From Saccoglossus kowalevskii (taxonomy: Eukaryota; Hemichordata; Enteropneusta; Harrimaniidae): 29,728 nt of DNA. The stretch spans positions 253,373 to 283,100 of the forward strand of contig NW_003129360.1 in NCBI RefSeq assembly GCF_000003605.2. The letters are read 5' to 3'. This document shows positions 20,230 through 29,097 of this stretch, piece by piece. How positions within the stretch are numbered: position 1 is the first letter of the stretch; every line of letters begins with the position of its first letter. The notes beneath the pieces are model-generated. The model searched no databases. It worked only from the letters and a program-made list of their open reading frames with translations, and was not told where the DNA came from. Made by a program: the position numbers and the translations under genes.

Positions 20230-20590
20230 TCGCACATGGAGTCACCTAGAATATAACTAGATGGTTCATCTAAAAATAGGACTGATGTGACAACGACAAA
20301 GGGGAAACCTACCAGCTGTAAATACCACAAGCCAGAGTTACACTAAAACAGCAGGGTTATGAGCTGCAATTAACAATGACAATAATACAAAATTCATTTA
20401 AATAAAAAATCTATATTCAGTGTTTTTTCATTCATATCACATGCAAATAAGGCAAATGTACTCTTCAAAATGTCTTCTTATTGCACTCCCGACCAATTCC
20501 CATATGGAGTGGGGATTCCAGTTTCTAGTTTCACTTGGATCACTGTATGTCAGTTGCACTCAAGGTTAAATTCAGGCCCAATGATTAACT
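20230..20590. other. Short unassigned spacer between two repeat arrays
   Basis: No gene or repeat unit was recognised. Confidence 0.4.
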
Positions 20591-21420
20591 AGCAGCCTGT
20601 CGGCTGAAATGGCTCCACTGTTATCAATGCACGTTTCAATTAAAGAACTGAAGATATCATCAGAAAATGAACAATATGTACAGTATTAAAGCAATTGGAC
20701 TTGCTGTTTTCCCAAAAAAATTCGAAAATATAACTTTCTATCAAAAATATTCATTAAAATTAGATAATCGAAGAACAAAATCATCACAGAATGAACAAAT
20801 CTGAGAGAGGTCTACCTGTAGTACCTATGTAGTATATATAATATCAAAGCAAATCGACTTGCGGTTTTTAACAAGATGTCGAAATTATCACTTTTTACCA
20901 AAAATATTCATGAAAATTAGAGAATTTAAGATATCGAAAAGAACAAATCTGAGTGAGGTCCACATGTAGTACCTATATATGTAATATCAAAGCAATTGGA
21001 CTTGCGATTTTTAACAAAAAGTCGAAAATATCACTTTTTACCAAAAATGACAAAAATATTCATCAAATTAGAGAAATGAAGATATAACAAAATGAACAAA
21101 TCTGAGAGAGGTCTACCCAAGGTACCTACATACCAAGTATCAAAGCATTTGGGCTTGCGGTTTTCAAGAAAAAGTCGAAAATAGCATTTTGGACCAAAAA
21201 TAACAAAAATATTCACTATAAATAAAACAATTGAACATATCCACACGAAATGAACAAATCTGAGAGAGAACCACCCAAAGTACCTTCCTAGAAAGTTTCA
21301 CAGCTATACAGTTTGTAGTTCTTAAGAAGAAGTCGAGAATGTAAAGTTGATGACGACAACGATGCCGAAGGACGCCGACAGACAATCAGTAATACTATAA
21401 AGCTCAGCTCGACTTTGTCT
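20591..21420 (+). repeat. Tandem-core element H1, copy A
   Basis: The head AGCAGCCTGTCGGCTG is a small hairpin, followed by ATGGCTCCACTGTTATC. The core has units opening GAACAAATCTGAG at 20793, 20941, 21094 and 21252 (spacing 148 to 158 bp), each with TTGCGGTTTT and TCACTTTTTACCAAAAAT variants. The tail has GACGACAACG and GCCGACAGACAATC, then AGCTCAGCTCGACTTTGTC. The head and tail match those of copies B and C. Confidence 0.75.
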
Positions 21421-21480
21421 AAAATGTCCCAAAACAAACCACACATGTAGGGGCAGTGTTATGTAATAAGTTTTAGTTCA

Positions 21481-22446
21481 AACAAGTCATGTATGGCACA
21501 GTCCCCATTAGTTATCAAATTTAAGATATATAGTTTTGTTATAGTGATATAGTTGGAACATAAACATGTCAGAAATATGGATCCAGAAGCTGATGCTTGA
21601 TTATGATTTTTTAACATTAAAATGATTGTAATTCTTTCATCTGATCGTCAAACAAGTACTTGGTGCATTGAATAAAACAAAATGGCTATCAGTTGGCCAT
21701 TCTGAATCTGATCCGAAAAACAAAATGAAGTGCATCAGGGACCCATAATGTCTAATGTATGTACCAAGTTTGAACAAATCCATCAATAAAAGACCAAAAT
21801 CTGGTTCTGGAATGCAAGAAATGTTTGATTTTGATGATTTTTCAGCACAAAAAATAGCCATCATTCGGCCATCTTGAAACAGATTGTGAAACATAATGTA
21901 CATATGTATAATAATATTGTGTATGATCAGAGGTACATTACTACATTGGGGTTTGCAACTACGGTGACATGATACCAAGATCCCATTTCAATGTTGCTCT
22001 CGCATAAGCGTTCCTCAGAAAAATGCGAATGCGCATGCTCGAGGTAACTAGGATACTGAGATGTCCAGGTGGATGAAAATAGTTGCTCACGATATGACGG
22101 ATTACGATAACTATATTTTCTGTTCATTTTCGATGTATTACATTTTTTCACTATGAATGTGGTAATACATGTTTTATTGATTATTACAAACTGCTTATTT
22201 CATGTCAGAAGGTCGTAGCATCAGTCTCGCTATCTACGCGATGAGATTTGAATGGGATCTTGACATGATGCCACCATACAGTACTATACGCGTTGCAAAC
22301 CCCAAGTAATGTACCTCTGGTATGATACATGTGTGAAGTATGAATGTTATTCGTCCAGGCATATCTAAGATACAGGTTTGAACGCACAGATTCATGCACA
22401 GAGGTCAATCCATAAGTCCCCGTTTTCGGACTGGTGTCGCAGTTCA
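21481..22446 (+). repeat. Tandem-core element H2, copy 1, split by a hAT-like MITE
   Basis: The head is CACAGTCCCCATTAGTTATC. Inside are recurrent units with AAAATGGCTATCAGTTGGCC-type mini-palindromes and CCAAGTTTGAACAAA. The tail has GAGGTCAATCCATAAGTC, then a hairpin (AGTCCCCG / CGGACT). 21928..22319 is a later insertion. Without it the two parts align continuously with 25840..25985. Confidence 0.75.
21928..22319. mobile_element. hAT-like MITE nested in repeat H2
   Basis: The 392-bp element has ends CAGAGGTACATTAC and, reversed, the same 14 bases; complementarity continues at GGGGTTTGCAAC and AAGATCCCATT. GTATGAT flanks it on both sides (21921..21927 and 22320..22326). The related repeat copy has the unoccupied site, a single GTATGAT at 25861..25867. 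CAGAGG ends are typical of hAT elements, which usually duplicate 8 bp. Here 7 bp are exact. It has no transposase. Confidence 0.85.
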
Positions 22447-22571
22447 GCTGTGTAATGGTTTCCCACATTGCAGTTGCATTTCATAATTCCTTAGTTATGC
22501 TTGTTTTGTCATATGTATACACCATATAAGAGTTCATACTATCCAGATCAATTGTTCTCTCTTGGTAAAGG

Positions 22572-22798
22572 TCAGCATTTACCAATATGTAACCTAAGCA
22601 CACCATTCACATGCAGCTCTTTGAGCTTTAGAAACTCAGATGGCATTGAATGTTTCACTACTACTATCCATGTCTTGGGTGTGTCCTCTGCGTAGTGGTA
22701 TGGTACATAGTTACCATTTACATCAGTGGTAAACGGCCAGAATCCAAAAAGGTGGATTTCCTCACAGTATGTGAGTGCTAGATTGAACATCAGCATTC
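22572..22798 (-). CDS. Sialyltransferase last exon: motifs S, III and VS
   Basis: The acceptor is TTTTGCTCCTCAG|GAATG. It encodes [30 protein letters not shown] and HSMPSEF, then [14 protein letters not shown] and TGA at 22574..22572. The motif S cysteine and the VS His and Glu are present. Confidence 0.95.
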
Positions 22799-25700
22799 CT
22801 GAGGAGCAAAAAATGTCATTAAAACAATATTGACAGCTGGTGTTTGGTTGAATATTATTATCCATGCTGTCTACTTTGACCTAGCATTTGATTGGCTAAA
22901 AGGGTGGACCATTAAAAACCTTAGGAATAATTTAAAAAAAAAAATTTGATTGTATACATTTCCAATATTGGTTTTGACTGGCATCCAGGACTAGCGAAAC
23001 AAGTTTGTCTGAGTTTGTCTGGCATTTACAATAATGATATTGGGCAATTTTAACAAGCAGTCTCTCGGCTGAGATAGCTCTGTTGTCAGCAATGCACATT
23101 TCGATTAAAGAATTGTAAATATCATTAGAAAATTAACAAATCTGAGAGAGGTTCGCCTGAGATACATATATGTATAACATCAAAGCAATCAGATGCAGTT
23201 ATAACAAGAAGTGGGAAAATATCATTTTTTACCAAAAATTACAAAAATATTCATCAAAATTAGAGAATTGAAAATATCATCATGAAATGAGCAAATTGAG
23301 GTACCTATATGTATAACATCAAAGCATGATTGCTTGTAGTTTTTTAAAAAGTCGAAAAAGTAAAAAGTTGATTTGGACAATGATGGACGATCACTCGTAT
23401 GATAAGCTCCTCATGACAAAGTCGACAGCAGAGCTAAATAATTGAATTTCATGTATACAATGTATGTGGAATGTACATTTTTGTTCCCACATTATTGGAA
23501 GTTTTGATCGTTTCTACTCGTGACCTATATAAAATTCAAGGATCTGTATGCACAAAACTTACCTGTTGTTACCGATACAAATCGCTTACTTTCCCAAAAG
23601 TGTTCAATTGCAGACAAGTAATTTTTTTCAAATTCCATATCAATCAACTTAGTATTCTTATGCACATATGATACAAACTCATCTTCTGCTGGTCCAGAAA
23701 ACATTAGGTAACCATTATATACATGCAGATCCTTCTTAAATGCATCCAAATTGTTGTGGTACCTATACGAAAATATCACCGATACATGGATGAACAATTA
23801 ATGATTTCATTAAGGTCATCAATCTTTGAATGCATTACCTAACTCAATTTTATTTGAATGCAGTTGTTAATTACAAAAAAAACTTGGTACCCACCACTAT
23901 GCTACCATATTTTAGCCATGAATTAATTGTTGTTTTTCGGCAATCTACGCCTTCATAAGTCAGTATACGAAGAAATGCTAACACAAACTTTGTTTTCAGA
24001 GCAAAACAATAACGCAGAGTATGCCCTGTACTTTAGTAATATTGAATATAAAATCACTTTATTTTCGCTTGGAATTAATTTTGGCTACTTTTGCTTAAGA
24101 GTAATTCAGTGAAAATAAAATCCAGTGAATATACCTTGTTTTCTATATTTTACATGCAACTCGTCAGAAGTCAGTGAAAATAAATTCCATATAAAACATC
24201 CAAAAAGTCTTTTCAGCGAAAATTATTTCCAGCTAACAATGAAAAGAATAGTCAGATTATGTTTAAATATTGGGATAGTAGTTAGTATACAAGTTGACAC
24301 CTGGCCACAAACTATACTGATTTTTTAACTAGAAACAAACTGATATATGATAGTGTAAGTTGAAATATACGCATATACATTTGTACATATACGAGGGTCA
24401 ATACAATCGGATACTCTCAGCATAACAGCAGCAATGATGGGTGTCGCCAAATTGAAAAAACAATTCTGCCGAGTACACGTACCGAGTAACGTGACATACT
24501 GTTATTTAATGTGATTAGAATGGGTCATATGAGAACATAAAATCGGGTTGGTTATTTAAAAGCTACAATTAATTCCATCTTTTAAGTTTCAATTGTTCCT
24601 ATTTCTCACTGAATAACATTTTTTATTAGCGACACCTAGCAGCTATCTTGTTTCATACACAACACCATGGCAAAATCAAATGCAAAATGAACGACTGAAA
24701 TGAACACTTTCCTGGCACTTATGCACAAAGTAAAAAAATACTGCTCAACAATTAAAGTATCAAATCACAAATAAACACTGATTGTTTTGGGTGTGGTGAC
24801 ACGATTTACCAGGGTTGAAACTTTCTGGTATTATTGCCATAATGCATAAAGTAATAATGAATGAACATGGCAGCTACAGTTTGAAATCAAAATCTTGTTT
24901 TTTTTCGTTATTTATAATTGTATGGATTTCAAACTACACGTGTCTTTTCGCGGAACCGATATAATCACATAGAGACTTGTAACTTGAAATAAAATTTACC
25001 GACTTTACTTAAAAACATCCAATATTTTTATAGGCATAACACAGAACAGAAGTGCTTAAAACAAGCTCGAAGAAAATGCTATGACGTCACCATTGTCTCC
25101 CCACAAGCGCAACACACACTGTACACATAACTCGGGTGATTCACACCTTAGAACAATAGCGTTTCCTAACTGGGTGTTGAGGGACTGTGATAGAACACAA
25201 TGCTTGATCAACAAGCCATGCATGGCACAGTCTCTGTTAGTTATCAAATTTAAGATCTATAGTAATATAGCGTGAAACAAGTACTTGTCCATATTGAGAG
25301 ATATTGCTCTGGAACAGCATTCAAAATCAGCCATTTTGAATACATGTATATATATATAACATGATGTACAACAAATATATAAAATTTGAATATAATCAGT
25401 CAAAGCATTTAAGAGATATGGCTCTAGAAGCCCAATCATTAAAACAAAATGCCTGCCAGTCGGCCATTTTGAATCCAATCTGAAAAATAAAATGTAATGT
25501 CTAATGTATGTACCAAGTTTGAACGAGATCCTTCCATACATGCCAGAAATGCTTGATATTTGATGATATTTTAGCACAAAAATGGCCACCATTTGGCCAT
25601 TTTGAATAGGATCGTCAAACCAATATATCTGACTATGTATGACATGATGTATAATGAATATTTTCAATCTTATCTGAAAAACAAAATTATTCGCATCAAG

Positions 25701-27675
25701 GTCCCATAATGTCTAATGTATATACCAAGTTTGAACAAAATTCATCTGTAAACAGCTGAGAAATGCTTGATTTTTATGAATTTTAGCACAAAAATGACCG
25801 CCATTTGGCCATCTTGAATCAGATCGTGAAACAAATTGATGTGCATACGTATAATATCATGTATGATATATGTGTGAAGTTTGATTGTGATTGGTCCAGG
25901 CATTTATAAGATACAGGTCCGAACACACGTACACACACAGACACACTGAGGTCAAAACATAAGTCTCCGTTTCCGGACTGTGTCAGAACGGGGAATAAAA
26001 ATCAACATACACTCTGTTGTGCCACCAGGCGTGCCTAAAAAACAGTTGATGACATGTTCAAATTTTGCAGTTTTATTTGTTTTTCATAAAAATGGCCGCC
26101 ATTTCACTAAATTTCATTGAAATCAAAAAATAATTAAAAGCAACATTTAACCCATTACATCTTGCTTGCCTTTGTACCAAATTTAAACCCAATCTGTAAA
26201 ATCATCTCTGTGAATTGAGAAGAACACTCATAAAAAAACAAAATGGCCACCAGTTGGCTATTTTGAATTGAATCACAAAAAAAATGATGTGCATCAGTAA
26301 CCCACTATGACTGATGTCAATGTCAAGTTTGAATGAAATTGGTCAAGGCATGTTTAAGAAACGGTTGATGACATGTTTGAATTTTGCGATTTTATTTGTT
26401 TTTGACGAAAATAGCCGCCATTCGGACTTAATTTCAAGAAAACGAAAAAATGACTGAAAACAACATTTAACCCATTATATCTTGCCTTTGTATAAATTTT
26501 AATCCAAATCTGTACAATAATCTCTGTAAAATGAGAACAAAATGGCCACCAGTCCGCCATTTTGATTCGAATCACGGAAAAAAATGATGTGCATCAGTAA
26601 CACACCATGACTGATGTCACTTCCAAGTTTGACTGAAATCTGTCAAAGCATGTCTGAGAAATGATGGATGACATGTCCAAATTCTTTGGGACAAAAATGG
26701 CCGCCAGTCGATCAAAGTTTAACCGAATCAAAATTACTGATGCACGAACAGACAGAACCAAAACATAAGTCCCTGTTTTGGACTACGTCTGATGGGGACT
26801 AATTACAGACGTACCACCTACAACGTCACTACCAAAACGACAGCTTGAAATACACGTCGTAACACTGATATATCAGTCAGAAATACGTCAAATCTCGGAC
26901 TACACAAACAAATTGTAGATATATCCACACACATATAAAGCCATGTGATACCTTCTATGGATCATGCTTGGATTAAAAGTGGTAAAGTTACTCTTCTTTC
27001 CAACATCGTCTGAGAAGTTACTTATGTAAGGAAGATTAGCCCTAGAAAAAAACATTAGGAATCCATTTGTCGTATCAACATATATAATAGTGGTTCTAGT
27101 ATGACCGCAACTTTGAAATAAGGTCACACTCTGTTTATTTTGTCATTAAAATGTGCAGTTAAAACAAGCTATTTAAAGCGGGGGAGTCATCACCTACGCA
27201 TGCGTCAGATGGACATAGCGTGTCATTGTTTAAAAACAAGCGTCTACCCATGAGCCTTTGCATTTTTAGAGTGTGTTGTTATCGTGGCCTGAGACTATTC
27301 CTGTGTGTGCGCAGGTGACAACCCTCTCGCTTTAATAGTTTTTGCTATGCCCCGAACTGCAGATTAAGTTTATATTTGTACTGAACATTCACCAGACACA
27401 TTATTTAATGATATCACTCAAGCAATACTGCTTGATGTATAACAATGTTGTTAACAATTATTATGCAAATTAGCCACCATCCTTGACCAAAATCCTGGAT
27501 AGAACACTGTTTTCACACTAATTGATTGTGCCTATTACACATTTACAGTCTTGAGTTACCTGAAGATATAGTCTGCTTTGTCAATTTCTTCTCCACATCC
27601 ACTGTTTTTTAGGATACCTCCATTTCCTACAACACTACATCGTCTATATTTCGAGGTATCTTCATCAAATTTGTT
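22572..27675 (-). CDS. ST8Sia-type alpha-2,8-sialyltransferase (GT29), 3' part, four exons
   Basis: Exons 27675..27560, 27041..26952, 23762..23563 and 22798..22572 join in frame to 210 residues and a TGA. All junctions are GT-AG with matching phases (2, 2, 1). The family transfers sialic acid from CMP-sialic acid to sialylated glycans in the Golgi lumen. Motif L is [18 protein letters not shown] onward to NPS. Motif S runs from VTTG to [12 protein letters not shown]. Motif III is HYAED, and motif VS is HSMPSE (His-x4-Glu). The C-terminal Cys of the ST8Sia family is kept. Odd residues are FRANLP where FRCNLP is usual, and Ala in motif III where Tyr or an aromatic is usual. About 130 to 170 N-terminal residues (tail, membrane anchor, stem) are not in view. 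All three introns carry transposon or repeat copies. Confidence 0.93.
23053..23437 (+). repeat. Tandem-core element H1, copy B, in a sialyltransferase intron
   Basis: The head TAACAAGCAGTCTCTCGGCTG is followed by TAGCTCTGTTGTCAGC. There are one to two core units. The tail is GACGATCACTCGTATGATAAG, then GTCGACAGCAGAGCTA. The head TAGCTCTG and tail CAGAGCTA are complementary. Confidence 0.8.
23563..23762 (-). CDS. Sialyltransferase exon: variable middle region
   Basis: Acceptor TTTCGTATAG|GTACCAC; donor GTAACAACAG|GTAAGT. It encodes [12 protein letters not shown], a variable stretch and [16 protein letters not shown]. The last residues start motif S. The sequence between the motifs is poorly conserved in the family, as expected. 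Confidence 0.9.
23763..25205. other. Left part of the large sialyltransferase intron, no feature recognised
   Basis: Unique-looking AT-rich sequence. Several short + frames (61 to 67 codons) have no recognisable content, and no splice-flanked extra exon was found. Confidence 0.45.
25206..26803 (+). repeat. Tandem-core element H2, long copy or two joined copies, in a sialyltransferase intron
   Basis: The head CATGGCACAGTCTCTGTTAG matches 21489 onward. Units with AAAATGGCC...GGCCATTTT mini-palindromes recur at about 25446, 25583, 25791, 26241 and 26539, with partial ones at 26092, 26408 and 26695. One tail hairpin (AGTCTCCG / CGGACT) occurs near 25965. A second (AGTCC / GGACT) at about 26769 is followed by the end CTGATGGGGACTA, complementary to the head AGTCCCCAT of copy 1. 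Two tails suggest two copies end to end. Confidence 0.7.
26952..27041 (-). CDS. Sialyltransferase exon: second part of motif L
   Basis: Acceptor TTTTTTTCTAG|GGCTAATC; donor CATAGAAG|GTATCA. It encodes, after the split Arg, [19 protein letters not shown] and then [10 protein letters not shown]. The N of ANLP, which binds the nucleotide in relatives, and DVG and NPS are kept. Position one is Ala, not Cys. Confidence 0.92.
27173..27335 (+). mobile_element. TTAA MITE, copy 5 (full length), in a sialyltransferase intron
   Basis: 163 bp between TTAA ends, the same length as copy 2. The left end is TTAAAGCGGGGGAGTCATC and the right end, reversed, is TTAAAGCGAGAGGGTTGTC. The middle carries CATAGCGTGTCATTGTTT, ACCCATGAGCCTTTGCAT and GTGTGTTGTTAT. 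Confidence 0.87.
27560..27675 (-). CDS. Sialyltransferase exon: first part of motif L
   Basis: Acceptor TTTTTTCTCAG|AACAAA; donor ATCTTCAG|GTAACT. It encodes [10 protein letters not shown], then [18 protein letters not shown] and [10 protein letters not shown], 38 codons plus two bases. It carries the invariant motif L cysteine and the GNGG nucleotide-binding turn. It is the 5'-most exon recognised. Confidence 0.93.
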
Positions 27676-27747
27676 CTGAGAAAAAAATAATAAATTGCGG
27701 ATGTTAATTGTTGCATAAGTAAATATATTGTTTCATTGGTGTCAACA

Positions 27748-28260
27748 TGTGTCGCATACGACTTGTTTACCACTTCCGTGTGACTGAGAATGTTCTAGAA
27801 CCGTACTGTGTCTGGGTGGAATTTTTAGAAACTGGTTGAATAGGTAATGGAACATTCTAGAAATTTGTATTAAGTTCCAGACTCATTATGTATGCTGATG
27901 TAATGGTCTATTTATAGACAGTGTGGGTATATATAGGGGAGTTGTTCAGCACTGAGATCAGATCGGAGATCTCGTTGAATTGTATTGGAGTTTAAGTATC
28001 TAGTTAGGAGTAGTGGAGTTTTACCGCGTTATTGTACTTGATGTTCGCAGAGTATAATACCAGTACCAGTTGAAACCTCATCTGTTGGCTCCGTGTTCGT
28101 ATTTTATCATCGCCGCCAGGGAAGTCTTTTTGTTACTGTTGCCATTTTGGTATTTGAACCATCACACCTGTACTATACCAATTACGGTAATATTACGTTG
28201 CGTGTGACAACATGTTATAATTACAAATACTGCTAAATCATTCTTGTTTGACATTCAACA
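27748..28260 (+). mobile_element. Isolated LTR of a Ty3/gypsy-like retrotransposon (fossil)
   Basis: About 513 bp from TGTGTCGCATAC to ATTCAACA, followed directly by TGGTGACAAC, which looks like a primer-binding site. Inside are a promoter-like TATATATAGGGG (27929..27940) and two heat-shock-element-like triplets. No matching second LTR or gag-pol region is in the window, so it is a solo or cut-off remnant. Family and exact ends are inferred from structure. Confidence 0.55.
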
Positions 28261-28302
28261 TGGTGACAACTGAATGGTTCCGGCTTCTTCAGTGGTAATA
28301 AT

Positions 28303-28840
28303 TTAACAAGCAGCCTTTCGGCTGAGATAGCTCCGCTGTTAGCAAGGCACATTTCAATTGAAAAACTGAAGATACCGTATCATTAGAAAATGAACAATAT
28401 GTATAGTATGTATAGCAATCCGACTTTCTGTTTTTAACAAGAAGTCAAAAATATCACTTTTTACCAAAAATGACAAAAATATTCACCAAAGATAGAGAAT
28501 TTTAGATATCATCACGAAATGAACAAACCTGAGAAAGGTCCACATGTAGTATCTATATATGTAATGTCAAAGCAATTGGACTTGCGGTTTTTAACAAGAA
28601 GTCAAAAATATCACTTTTTACCAAAAATTATAAAAATATTCACCAAAATTAGGGAATTGAAGATATCATCATGAAATGAACAAATCTAAGGAAGGTCTAC
28701 CCCAGGTACATACACGCCAAGTATCAAATCATTCAGGCTTGTAGTTTTCAAGAAGTCGAAAAAGTAAAACATTGACACGGACGACGACGGACAATCACTC
28801 ATATGATAAGCTCCGCTCAACAAAGTCGACAGCGGAGCTA
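28303..28840 (+). repeat. Tandem-core element H1, copy C
   Basis: The head is TTTAACAAGCAGCCTTTCGG with TAGCTCCGCTGTTAGC. Core units open GAACAAACCTGAG at about 28520 and GAACAAATCTAAG at about 28678. The tail has GACGACGACGGACAATCACT, ATATGATAAGCTCCG and GTCGACAGCGGAGCTA. TAGCTCCGCTGT at the head is the exact complement of ACAGCGGAGCTA at the tail. Confidence 0.85.
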
Positions 28841-28854
28841 ATTATATAATTCCA

Positions 28855-29095
28855 CAATAACGTTTCTTAGACCCGATAATATAGTTTTCAAGAAAAGTTT
28901 AAAATAGAATTGTTGATGGACGAACAATCACCTACAATAACAGCTCCAGTCTGTTATCTTCGATGACAGTGGGGCTTAAAATGTTGGAAAAAAATACAGA
29001 ATTGTATCAAAGCAATTGAGCTGGTAGTTTTTAAGAAGTCAAAAATATAATTGTTAATTGATGGCTTATGGACAAACTTTGACAGCAGACCTAAA
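28855..29095 (+). repeat. Diverged partial copy of element H1
   Basis: It retains ATCAAAGCAATTGAGCTGG, TTTTTAAGAAGTCAAAAAT and a tail-like TTTGACAGCAGACCTAAA. It directly abuts repeat R4 at 29098. Confidence 0.55.
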
Positions 29096-29097
29096 CA

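Noticed and set aside
21637-21978. 113-codon - frame and the similar 136-codon frame at 25257..25667
   Set aside because: Both lie in repeat H2 and arise from the same unit read on the - strand. The palindromic phrases encode no recognised motif.
22205-22468. 87-codon - frame downstream of the sialyltransferase
   Set aside because: It crosses the hAT-like MITE and the H2 tail, so it is made of repeat sequence.
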